A stretch of 64,000 bases of DNA from Gracilaria domingensis (Eukaryota; Rhodophyta; Florideophyceae; Gracilariales; Gracilariaceae). The stretch spans positions 1 through 64,000 of the forward strand of contig VCMS01000357.1 of assembly GCA_022539475.1 (NCBI GenBank), given 5' to 3'. Shown one piece after another: positions 9,836-19,153 of this stretch. The notes beneath the pieces were generated by a model. It made no database searches and was not told the origin of the DNA. It saw only the letters and a program-made list of their open reading frames with translations. Positions within the stretch are counted from its first letter, which is position 1. Each line of letters opens with the position of its first letter. The position numbers were made by a program, and so were the translations under genes.

Positions 9836-11983
9836 CAGAGTAATGGGCAGGTTGAACGTTTTAACCGCACAATGCTCAATGCATTACGGACATTCGTTGC
9901 CGAACATCCGTCGGAGTGGGATCAATACACCGATGCGGTGACATATGCCTACAATACGCAGGTTCATCGCACTACTCAGATCTCGCCGTTCGAGCTTGTG
10001 CTATCACGCGTTCCACCTTCGGTGGCTATCGAGCCACAGCCAACTTTGGATAAGTTCCCCTCGCCTCGTCTACACAGGGACGCCTGGAAGGCCTGGCTTA
10101 AGAACATCATTCCTACAGTTAGGCAAAACATCGATAAGGCACAAGCCGCGTACAAGCGGAATTTCGACGCACGAATGCGCAGGGATGCCCCTCAGATCAG
10201 GGAAGGTAACTACGCCTTCCTACGGAAGGAATACTATAACCCGGAAAAGGAGAAGAGGCATAAGCTCTCTCCTATCGCGGACGGCCCCTACAGGGTTATT
10301 TCTATCACCGATACAACGGTTGTCCTCGATATTGAGGGTGAACACGAGCGTTTTTCGCGCGATCGCGTAACGCCTGCGCCACAGCCTGTTCGTCAGGAAA
10401 AGCAACCGGAAACGCCGGACAGCGCTACGCCTACTGTGGACCAAGCCGCGACAGCGGGAGAGCGCGCTTCGTTGTCAGTCCTGCCGCATCCTAGCCGCGG
10501 ACTTGCTGATTTGCCGGCAAAGCCGGAAGCTAACCCGCCAGTCTCGAACGCCGCACATGTCCACACGCGGATACTGGCCCCTCAGGGGATACTCACCACC
10601 ACCCCCGACGCTCCAACTGAGAAGGGGGAGGAGGAGGTAAGTCGCTCGATTTCGTTGTCGCCGTCGTCGACGGAAGTGTCTTTGCAGGCCTCCGGGCCGC
10701 ACGCAAGTCGTGGTGAAAGCACGCGGACGCGCGACGTACAGCCGAAGATTCGGAAAGAGGCGAGAAACGCGCAGTTATCGCGGAAGCCTAAAGAGGAACG
10801 CACCACTTCGGTGGAGCACGAAGCCGGAGAACCGGAAGAACACCAGGATGTAGCTGCTGCAGAAGTCGCCGCTTCGCCCGCGGATAGCACTGTACGGCCG
10901 TCACAGACGGAAGGACAAGAGCCTGCCCCAGCTGTGCAGCGTGAGACCGGTACGCCGGAAAAGAGGGTGGTAACCACCGCAGCAGCCACGTCGAATGCGG
11001 AAAGTACATGCCCGCCGCAGTCGGAGCCCGGCAGCGGCAGCGCACTCGCGTCAAAAGAAGCCGGAAGACCGGAAAAGAAGCCTGTCCAGAAAGACCGTGT
11101 TGTTACGGCAGACCCGATTTCGGGAGATTTTATTGAAGCATCGAGTAATGAAGCCGTTGAAAACACGGAGGCAACCGCCGCAACAGCAGGCCGACATGCC
11201 ACAGTAGGTGGGCAGCAGCCCAACGCTGCACACGCGCGCACGCTGCGCCAAGTGTCTGGCTTCGCCGGCGATCCGCCTCCAGTGGAGGGTGACAACCCAC
11301 GAGCCGGGCACGTGCCCGCTGTAAGGATTGCGGCCGCCGGAAACGGAAATTCCGAATTTGAATCGGCAACGCACAGCCGTGCAACGGCGCAGGCCCCACC
11401 GCCAGCAATGCTTGGCAAGGCGTCGCCTCGGCACGTGCCACGGCACCACTCGCTGGCACACCGCATTGCGGACCGTTCACCCTCACTTCGGGAGATCTTG
11501 CCGGAACGCCGGAAGCTCGCTATTCGAGAACACCGAAGCTCGGTAACAGCCCGACAATACGGGAAGGAAAGCCAGAACTCTGGAAGCCGGAATGACATGG
11601 AAACACCATGGTCAAAATGGCTCTCGCCTGGCGTACAGGATGTCTTGCCGTCAGGACGGAAGCCGAAAGTAACCAATGAAGCCCACGACGGGAGAGGTAA
11701 CAACGACACCTCGAGAGAGGATACATCGACAAAGCCGCATCCTGCGCGGAAGGTCCTCGATGAGGAGTATGTCATTGACCGTCTGATAAGTCACGGCTAC
11801 GCCCCTGACGGGGAACTACTGTATCGAGTCCGTTGGTACGGCTACGCCTCTTCAGAGGATACGCACGAGCCCATTGAGCACTTGCCTCGCTCGAAGGTCT
11901 TGCAGTACCACCGTCGCACACGGACACCGATACGGCTACGCTGGACAAGGCCCAAGTGGGTTGACCACCCACGTCTCTATTGA
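9836..11983 (+). CDS. pol: Integrase C-terminus, low-complexity linker and chromodomain of element 1
   Basis: This is the continuation of pol after the one-base loss. It opens with the catalytic Glu context NGQVERFNRT, continues through the integrase C-terminal region with a GPY/F module (LSPIADGPYRVI, about 10270), then a linker of roughly 400 residues rich in Glu, Pro, Ser, Thr and Ala, and ends with a chromodomain (VIDRLISHGYAPDGELLYRV, then WYGY and HEPIEHLPRSKV, about 11770-11890). Chromodomains of this type are thought to steer integration toward particular chromatin. One position that is usually Trp in the WEP motif is His (THEPIEHL); element 3 keeps TWEPIEHL. The stop is at 11981-11983. 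Confidence 0.9.
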   Translation, partial: QSNGQVERFNRTMLNALRTFVAEHPSEWDQYTDAVTYAYNTQVHRTTQISPFELVLSRVPPSVAIEPQPTLDKFPSPRLHRDAWKAWLKNIIPTVRQNIDKAQAAYKRNFDARMRRDAPQIREGNYAFLRKEYYNPEKEKRHKLSPIADGPYRVISITDTTVVLDIEGEHERFSRDRVTPAPQPVRQEKQPETPDSATPTVDQAATAGERASLSVLPHPSRGLADLPAKPEANPPVSNAAHVHTRILAPQGILTTTPDAPTEKGEEEVSRSISLSPSSTEVSLQASGPHASRGESTRTRDVQPKIRKEARNAQLSRKPKEERTTSVEHEAGEPEEHQDVAAAEVAASPADSTVRPSQTEGQEPAPAVQRETGTPEKRVVTTAAATSNAESTCPPQSEPGSGSALASKEAGRPEKKPVQKDRVVTADPISGDFIEASSNEAVENTEATAATAGRHATVGGQQPNAAHARTLRQVSGFAGDPPPVEGDNPRAGHVPAVRIAAAGNGNSEFESATHSRATAQAPPPAMLGKASPRHVPRHHSLAHRIADRSPSLREILPERRKLAIREHRSSVTARQYGKESQNSGSRNDMETPWSKWLSPGVQDVLPSGRKPKVTNEAHDGRGNNDTSREDTSTKPHPARKVLDEEYVIDRLISHGYAPDGELLYRVRWYGYASSEDTHEPIEHLPRSKVLQYHRRTRTPIRLRWTRPKWVDHPRLY

Positions 11984-12007
11984 GCACAGCCGTCCCAGAC
12001 GGAATAT

Positions 12008-12275
12008 GCCGCCTCATGCGGACAGTATTGCATTACGCAAGAATATGCCGCGTCAAGCGGATGCAACTGAAGTTAACTCGAGATCACTCAGTCGCCTCAG
12101 GCGGACCAGGCCGCTCTAAGCGGACAGCTTTTTGCTGAACAAACATGCCGCGAAATGCGGAAGCCACTTACAGTGGAGAAGAAGATAAAGAAGAAAGAAG
12201 CCTAAGAAGAAGGAGAAGAAGCCAGGACACTGGAAGGAAGACTAAGAAGTTTTATCGCTACAGCCGCTTGTGCGG
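12008..12275 (+). repeat. Cluster of six mini-hairpins, CCGC-N(4-5)-GCGG type
   Basis: Directly after the chromodomain stop a short dyad recurs six times: 12008-12021, 12047-12060, 12093-12103 (variant CGCC-TCA-GGCG), 12110-12123, 12147-12160 and 12263-12275. The stems are constant and the loops differ (CTCAT, GTCAA, TCTAA, GAAAT, TTGT). No ORF crosses them convincingly. They may be RNA stem-loops near the 3' end of the sense transcript or protein-binding dyads. Confidence 0.6.
12171..12245 (+). other. Internal purine-rich tract after the chromodomain (element 1)
   Basis: A GAA/AAG-rich stretch (GGAGAAGAAGATAAAGAAG and onward) lies about 190 bp after the pol stop and before the antisense ORF. 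Element 3 has a similar tract at about 62741-62840 in the same relative place. It could act as an extra plus-strand primer or mark the boundary of a formerly separate module. Confidence 0.45.
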
Positions 12276-12473
12276 AAAAGTTACCCCTCTCTTGTGGGCC
12301 ATTCGCAACAGCCTCAAACGAGGTATTGCCCACTGAGAAGGGGGAGAGCAAGACGAAGAGTTTGAGCCAAGCCAGCACGGCTGGAGAAGTTTACCTCTAA
12401 CTATTGAGTCGCCCCTCATCATCGGGGTCTATCGCGGACTACCGTAGCCCGTAGGGGATCGCGAGCCGGGGAA

Positions 12474-13263
12474 TTACGCGCCGGACGGCCCAGCACCTGG
12501 GGTGCCCCCACTACCGGGAGCCCCGGAGAAGCGCTGTGCCGCTATTGCTTGCAACTCCGACTCGTCGGTCACCGTATCGGGAACGGCCACTCCACGCCTC
12601 GAAGGGAAGTCGCGAATGACCGCCGCCGCGGAGGTGAGAGAAGAACTGCCGCCACGGCGGATGCTACATCCTGAGCCCACGGGCCGGTCGGGAGCGGGAG
12701 CCGCTACAGCGGGTGGGTCAACGATCACGACTTCGTCGTCATCTCCCGTAGTGTCGGGCTCCGAGGCAACCCCCACTGGGCTCCCCTCATCCATGGGACT
12801 TCCTCCCTCTGCAGGGTCATCACCGTCATCGTCGACGTATGACGAACCACGCGGGTGCCCTTCCGGATATATCGCTCCTCTCGGCGGCGACCCAGCCCGG
12901 CCTCACGCGGCCCAATTACATCCCAAATCCCGGGTCAAAGTATACGAAGTCGCCGCGTTGACGTTCCGTCGGGAGAACGCGTCCGACTGCCGGCGGCACT
13001 CCGTCGGAAACAGACCGACTAGCAGGCCACCCTCATTCCAGTCAATCTGGTCAATTGACTTCCGACCAACGCGGTGGCTTCGCGCGCCATTGCGTACCGA
13101 GGGGTACGGAGCACTCGGAGTAGAGATCCAACGCTCGGATTCGCTTGCCGGATGAGTGTCCGCGGATGAACCAAACTCGGCTACGAAAAATCATATGCCT
13201 GAATGGAGGAAGGAAAGCCGCAAACGCGAAACGGTCCATTTCTGTTGCCAGGCATTGCTCCAC
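12474..13263 (-). pseudogene. Conserved antisense ORF (C-terminal part), element 1
   Basis: Read on the minus strand, toward pol. The last segment is open from about 12880 to a TAA at 12474-12476, including a 106-codon stretch. It ends with GVAVPDTVTDESELQAIAAQ, then GSGGTPGAGPSGA. Element 3 has a matching antisense ORF ending GVPIPENMTDAAEMASLANQ, then GKGGAGPSTG. Further upstream FVYFDPG matches VWVYYDP of element 3, PEGHPRGS matches PAGHPMEF and PPRW matches TPRW, but here these lie in different frames, so this copy is broken. Open fragments continue up to about 14390, although I could not align them. The function is unknown. Antisense ORFs between pol and the 3' LTR are known from some plant Ty3 lineages; I see no sequence relation to those. 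Confidence 0.6.
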
Positions 13264-14428
13264 AGGCCGCCGCAGGCTGGATCGTTCATGCTAAGACGAG
13301 CCATATGTAATGTTAGGCAGGGCCCGCAGCTAGCCTCTGACGCTGACACCCTCGGTGGCAGACTTCGACCCAAGGCCCAGAATGAGGCAGCGCGAAGGTT
13401 ATCGCCCAGTATTGGGAGTGACGCGCAATGCGTCCACCGTCCGTGCACTGGTACGGCACCAGTACCCGAAGCCGGGAAACGCCATTTCCTCTCGAAGGCG
13501 GAGGACCTTCATGAAAATGAGCACCGCCAGGACGGCGAAGGAACCGGAAACTCGGCGCGAAGAATCGGCGCGCCCAACAGGATCAACTCCTGACTGCGCG
13601 GCTGAACGCGTATCCTAATATCGGTCAATTTCGTCCAACCGTTGGCAGATGTCGCCGTAGCCGACCTTGCCGAAAGTTCGTAACGTTTGCCACAATCGTA
13701 CTTGGTACTGTCCGGCACCGGGATGTTCGTTCGGAAGCTCGGAAAGTGTCGCCGCGTACCAATAGACGGGCCACTCTCACTCTCCGAGCGAGCGATATTG
13801 TTTCATCGCTCTCGTTATCAGCAAGCCCCACAAAACAGGCCAGCTCGGTATAACCGCCAACGCGGGCGCATCAGTCCCATGAACGGCGTAACGTCAGCAG
13901 GAAGCCCACCAGGGAGTTGACCGTCGACAGCGTAACGAGTCGACGAGCTCCTGTATCCCGAACCGGCTTCGGCGTCAAACCAGTTGAAGGCCTGCGGCAA
14001 AAAGCGGAACTGTGCCGGGCTGGGGCATCCCGGATGCGCGTAACGCGCCGCCGGTAGGCCATCGCACCCAGCGAGCCTGGCCATCTCGCTGAAAACCAAT
14101 CCCAACACGGGCGCCGCGGACCAGCCTGACTGGAGCGTAGATCTTGCTCGGAAGACACCCGGCGGACGGCAGCCGCACAACTGCGCGGAGAGGGAACAGA
14201 CCGAACGGCGGGTTCGATACTGCATGCGTGCCGTCGAGCGACGGAGGGCCGTTCACGGTTGCGTTTTGGATCATCGCGGGACGGGCTGCAGATGACGGAG
14301 TTTCGCTTACTGGACACCGAGGTGTGGTGGCTCGCCAAACAGTTCTTTCGGCAGACCCGTCTTGGATACTCCTTATATACCTCCATCGCGAGCGTATCGC
14401 AGCCGACGGTCGCGTTGTCTCAGCCTGC

Positions 14429-14439
14429 AGAAGGGGAGA
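14429..14439 (+). other. Polypurine tract of element 1
   Basis: AGAAGGGGAGA abuts the TG of the 3' LTR, the expected plus-strand primer site. It fixes the LTR start at 14440 and by homology the 5' LTR start at 3413. Confidence 0.75.
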
Positions 14440-15164
14440 TGCTAGAGCAAAAACGCCCTTTGTGGGGATGCACCGAGGTGCTTTTCAAATAGTTTGTTGA
14501 TCCGTTTACGGCTGCAGGCAACACTCAGGTTATGAGAGGACTACTGGCTAGTGCCCCTATTTTGGCGGTATGCCTTAGGAAGGTGATATTTCTGCACACG
14601 TGCTGCCAAGTTGCGCGCCGATCGCGGCGGGCCCCGTGGCAAGCATAGCCAACGGGGGCCACACCTGTAGTGTATGGCCGGCCCGCAGCGCCGGATAGTT
14701 AGATATTTTAATTGATTTTCTTCAAGGTGCCGACTATATAAGTCGGCGGCACTTGCCGCCACCTGTACGGGAAGTAAACCTCAACGAGCCTTTGGCTCTG
14801 ATCTTCTTGCCGCTTGCGCACGGTCACCAGCCCCATCCTGAGAGGAATACCGCCGCAATTCCGGGCTGCATCAAACCAACCTTCCGTCCCTGCAGTAGTA
14901 CTAATCCGCGTCACGGCACTTTTCTTATCTATTTTTTATTGTTGTGCATTTCCGTCTTACGCGCTTTTCGCTACTCTGCCCTACCATTGTAGGTTGTTTA
15001 TTTGTTCTCGTAGTTTTCCGCTTATTCGCGAGTCAGTGCCTCCGCAGTGGCGGCTCGCTTGGTTGCATCTTGTCGTCCATTACCGTTGGGCTGGATAACC
15101 CCCACTCGCTTGGCTCGCCGCGAACCATCCGAGATACCTACGCGATTCTACCCTTCTACCTCCG
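14440..15164 (+). repeat. 3' LTR of element 1, truncated by gap
   Basis: Second copy of the 3413-4270 LTR, ending in the N run at the point equivalent to about 4105, so roughly 165 bp are missing. Compared with the 5' copy it has many one-base insertions and deletions, for example GCAAAAACG for GCAAAACG and CTATATAAG for GTATATAAG. This pattern looks more like low-quality consensus beside a gap than ordinary mutation. Confidence 0.9.
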
Positions 15165-15900
15165 NNNNNNNNNNNNNNNNNNNNNNNNNNNNNNNNNNNN
15201 NNNNNNNNNNNNNNNNNNNNNNNNNNNNNNNNNNNNNNNNNNNNNNNNNNNNNNNNNNNNNNNNNNNNNNNNNNNNNNNNNNNNNNNNNNNNNNNNNNNN
15301 NNNNNNNNNNNNNNNNNNNNNNNNNNNNNNNNNNNNNNNNNNNNNNNNNNNNNNNNNNNNNNNNNNNNNNNNNNNNNNNNNNNNNNNNNNNNNNNNNNNN
15401 NNNNNNNNNNNNNNNNNNNNNNNNNNNNNNNNNNNNNNNNNNNNNNNNNNNNNNNNNNNNNNNNNNNNNNNNNNNNNNNNNNNNNNNNNNNNNNNNNNNN
15501 NNNNNNNNNNNNNNNNNNNNNNNNNNNNNNNNNNNNNNNNNNNNNNNNNNNNNNNNNNNNNNNNNNNNNNNNNNNNNNNNNNNNNNNNNNNNNNNNNNNN
15601 NNNNNNNNNNNNNNNNNNNNNNNNNNNNNNNNNNNNNNNNNNNNNNNNNNNNNNNNNNNNNNNNNNNNNNNNNNNNNNNNNNNNNNNNNNNNNNNNNNNN
15701 NNNNNNNNNNNNNNNNNNNNNNNNNNNNNNNNNNNNNNNNNNNNNNNNNNNNNNNNNNNNNNNNNNNNNNNNNNNNNNNNNNNNNNNNNNNNNNNNNNNN
15801 NNNNNNNNNNNNNNNNNNNNNNNNNNNNNNNNNNNNNNNNNNNNNNNNNNNNNNNNNNNNNNNNNNNNNNNNNNNNNNNNNNNNNNNNNNNNNNNNNNNN
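15165..15900. other. Assembly gap (736 N)
   Basis: A run of N. It hides the end of the element 1 3' LTR, its target-site duplication and whatever precedes 15901. Open frames drawn across it are not real evidence. Confidence 1.
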
Positions 15901-16251
15901 CAATACAACCCGTACCGTACAACAAGGCTTTACGGTGCATATCCTGACTTCTACACCCAAAGCCACAATCCCATTATTGACGAAGGCAATCGGAACTTCT
16001 TTGAAATGTTTGAGAGCCACGTGAAAACGCCTGGAGGCTCGGTGCACATTGAGATGAAAGTACGAATGCTTCCGGAAGCTGTTCTACCGACTAGCTACGC
16101 AATGATGACAAGATCGGAAGAAGGAAACCCTCGGATCGGGTGGCTACATCGGGAGCTGCCAGTGAATATTGGCAAGTTAGGTTTTGGCTGGTCTGAGAGG
16201 ATAGGCAAAACTGTGAGCGCTCTTGGAGGGCTCTGGTACTACTCTTGTTAG
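15901..16251 (+). CDS. Partial ORF after the gap, family unknown
   Basis: From the gap edge one frame stays open for 116 codons to a stop at 16249-16251. It includes YGAYPDFYTQSHNPIIDEGN, FEMFESHVKTPGG and RIGWLHRELPVNIGKLGFGW. The amino acid mix looks like a real globular protein. I do not recognise it. The 5' end lies in the gap. Downstream, to about 17250, the sequence has only short open frames (97 and 82 codons) and no motif I can name, so this may be the tail of a gene or part of a decayed element. Confidence 0.35.
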   Translation, partial: QYNPYRTTRLYGAYPDFYTQSHNPIIDEGNRNFFEMFESHVKTPGGSVHIEMKVRMLPEAVLPTSYAMMTRSEEGNPRIGWLHRELPVNIGKLGFGWSERIGKTVSALGGLWYYSC

Positions 16252-17880
16252 CGTTCTCTGGCAAGACACTCTATGGAAACTCGCTCCTTATATTCAGAAT
16301 ACTCTGCGAAACTCAAAGGTCAGATGGAAATGTTCATCGAAATATTCGATACGAAAGATGTTGACTAGAGACCTAATAAATTCCGGTCTCTACCCATCTC
16401 TAAGCCTCCTTAGCAGACTTATGAAATGCGTGTTGTGATCTGCAGGATTATGGATTGGGTTGCCATACTGACTCGCGAAAAATTAACCAGCCAAACTTTG
16501 AGCGTTCTATGTTCAGGCTCGTCTGGGGAATCGTTCTGAAGACGAGAGAAGGAGTAGTACTTGCCAGTATGTTGCGGATGGTATTGCTCAGTATAACTGG
16601 AGGTTGAAATGGTCGTTGCAATTGCCTTCTCTAGATGAGAAGTCTGGTCTTAATCTTCAGATCTTTGGCGGCACTAGCCTTGGACTGGGATCCGATCAGC
16701 TTTGTGCTCTGGCATACATCAATCCGAGGTCATTAATTGATGAGATTGTTACGACAGAGCAACGGATAATCAAGAAGAAGCAATGGACCAACATGGAACA
16801 TCCGAATCACCACGACTCTCGGACTCCTATTCAAGTTTCTTTTGAACTGACCACTGCGAAGATGGCAGATACGAAGAATTGCTTTGAGAATAGGTGAGAG
16901 TACAAAGAAACAGAGAGCGCCAGGATTATGTATTGCAGGTGCTCTTCCGACCAACTGCTTTCTCCTTGTATAATCCAGTTCCATATTTCAGTTAATTGAT
17001 TTTGAGCTCCATCCAGAATCTACAATGGAAACCTGCCACTGTTTTATTGATATTCCCATTCATGCCCATGTCTGTGCAGTTTGTCTTTATGTTAAGACCG
17101 TGGCAATGTTTCGCCGCTGAAGACGTTTGCGGTCTGGTCGTTCTGATTTGTGTATCTATGGTAAACCCGGCCCGAACGGCAAAACTGCAGATGGAAATTG
17201 AAGCCGCTACAATTTCTAGAGAGAAAGAAGGGACAGAGGATTAGAGAATTTGATTCGGATCCATATGCAGCTTTGGAGCACTTGCGCTAGCCGACGGAAG
17301 TATATATAGGCGGAAGGTGGTGCAAGGTCCTTTTGTTGACACTTCGATCAGCGTTTCTTACCATTGATAACGGCAGCATTCGTAAGGTATACTTCCTTTT
17401 CTGCTGCAAAGGGTGTCACGAATGGAAGTAGTTTTTGCGATCGTCAGGTCTCAATCAAGCAAAGAAAAGGTGTCAATAAGCCTCTGTCCCAGGCGGAAGA
17501 ACTGGGATGCCTCTTTCAGAGGAGTTTCATTCTCGTTTCAAGAAGAATTCTTGGGTTTCTATGTTAACTGATTAAAAAAAATTTTATTGCATTTCTATTG
17601 AGAGATGGCGAGCCAAAAAACTTAACGTGAAAATGGTATTGGAAAGATAATAGAATATTACGAAAATACTGCTACTTATAGACACCTGATTGAAAAGCTA
17701 ATGACAGAAAGTTCCGCTTGGCTGTGTTGTGGACATGATTTGCAAATGCTGTTTGTGTACAGGGACACGGCATTTTTTCTTGGATACTTAACACTCTTTG
17801 GACTCGAGCGACGGCATGGGTAAAGAAATAGGTGACAAACTTATATTGCAGAGCGCCCCTCTTTGTTGTATATCTTTCAT
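16252..17880. other. Stretch without a recognisable gene
   Basis: AT-richer sequence with short open frames only. TATATATAGG near 17302 could be a promoter but no convincing ORF follows. It may be the decayed 3' end and LTR of element 2, or unrelated intergenic DNA. Confidence 0.4.
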
Positions 17881-18703
17881 ATCTGTTCTACACTGAAAAG
17901 CCTTAATGGAAAGCATCTTTCCATTCGTTGAAATCAATCTGCAATGCTGAAGTCAACGCCCGGAAGGTGCGAATCACTTCTTTTCCCAAGCGTTATACAG
18001 ATCCATTACTCCAGGGCGTGTATGGCGACGTGAAGTGGTGAGGTACACGCATAGCTCTCGAGAGAAGGCGAATTGTCTCGTTTCGGAAGTGGGCCGGGCC
18101 ATCGGACATTAAACTTTGGGTTCGGTACTGCGAACGCCTCGCACCAGTCTACAATTGCCTGGGCAGAATTCTCTGCGGCTGCGCTTGCGAATGCAGTGAG
18201 CTACTTATTATCTTAGCGGTCACCGCGCAACATCTGTGCCTAGCGTCCTCCACCTCCACTGGGATTGATATCAAGAAAGTCAAACTGAAGAAGGTCGTTT
18301 AGCGATGTTCCGTGGACAGCTGAGGTAAATGGTCGGGGCACTTTTTCATCGCCTGTGGTGAAGATGCAGTGGATTCAAGCGCGTACGAAGTTGTTAATGT
18401 CGTCCTGTGGCGTGCGTCATACAAACTGCTTGCGAAGCACCTTCAGCGTGGATGAGCTGCCGCGATGGCCAGAGGATCCGATGTGTGCAATAATGCATAG
18501 ACTTAGATGCAGATCTTCGGCGGCATCCATCATTCCAAACAGCACCGTTCGTAAATTTCCAAAGACCGTTTAGTTTCGTCAAGTTACTCGGGATTGCGTT
18601 CGCGTGCTTTTCCTAACAATCCATGACATCGGATGGTTTAGTCAAACAAAAATCGTCCTAGGAGATTGACGGCAGCAGGGGGATTTTCACAGGGGGGCGC
18701 ACC
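17880..18703 (-). pseudogene. Integrase remnant of element 2
   Basis: Translating the minus strand in shifting frames gives an integrase-like series: a zinc-binding region about 18394-18560, then HGTSLNDLLQFDFL (about 18270), FAVPNPKFNVRWPGPL (about 18100) and YTPWSNGSV followed by RLGKEVIRTFRALTSALQ (about 17950-18010). The last matches the region around the catalytic Glu, although a stop replaces the expected Glu codon. Several stops break it. Confidence 0.65.
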
Positions 18704-19153
18704 CAGAGAGCTGAATTGATGTCCATTTGATGTTCCTAAGATGACCGGCATTAAAATTACGAGATCTAAAGATGTCCACTTGATCTCCTTTAGATGTACA
18801 TATGATGCGCGTAAATGATCTACATATGATGCATCAAAGATAAACCACTGATATTCTCCCGATGCGCATATGATGTACGAAGAGATGTCCAATGGATTCT
18901 GTGATGTCCAAGTGATACCCCTCAGATTCCGGGACATCCAATGGACATATTGTCGTGCATCATTCGAGTATCTTTGGAAGAAGTTTTGTGCATCCAAGGA
19001 ATATCTAAGGGACATCAATTAGGGACGTCTTTCGTGCTATCTCTGCACATCATTGGGATATCGTGGATGCGCAGAAGATATCCGAATGATATTCCATAGA
19101 TGCCCTAAATTTTCATCCGATGGATATCCAACGCACATCACTTTTCCTCTCTG
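18704..19153. mobile_element. 450-bp MITE, copy A (CAGAGAG termini, GATGTCC-rich)
   Basis: Terminal inverted repeats start CAGAGAG (left CAGAGAGCTGAATTGATGT, right reverse complement CAGAGAGGAAAAGTGATGT). The interior is built almost wholly from GATGTCC, GATATCC and GATGC words in both orientations. It separates RNase H from integrase in element 2. A second copy, in opposite orientation, lies at about 63407-63845. There is no coding capacity. CAG termini would fit a hAT-type element; I did not find a clean 8-bp target duplication. Confidence 0.7.

Larger units (their letters stand above)
3413..15164 (+). mobile_element. Ty3/gypsy chromovirus-like LTR retrotransposon (element 1)
   Basis: The element runs from the TG of the 5' LTR (3413) to a 3' LTR that enters an assembly gap. 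Order: 5' LTR, primer site, gag, pol in the -1 frame (protease, RT, RNase H, integrase), a long Pro/Glu/Ser/Thr-rich linker, chromodomain, hairpin cluster, purine tract, antisense ORF, polypurine tract, 3' LTR. RNase H before integrase and a terminal chromodomain place it with the chromoviruses of Ty3/gypsy. The one clear lesion in pol is a one-base loss near 9835. The target-site duplication cannot be read because the 3' end is missing. Confidence 0.93.

Noticed and set aside
10582..11775. 397-codon minus-strand ORF opposite the element 1 linker
   Set aside because: Shadow of a low-complexity coding region; no counterpart in element 3, unlike the antisense ORF further downstream.
12502..13155. 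217-codon plus-strand ORF downstream of the chromodomain
   Set aside because: It is the complement of the antisense ORF; element 3 conserves the minus-strand protein, not this frame.
14944..16251. Open frames running through the N gap
   Set aside because: They are open only because N codons cannot be stops; only the part after 15901 carries information.
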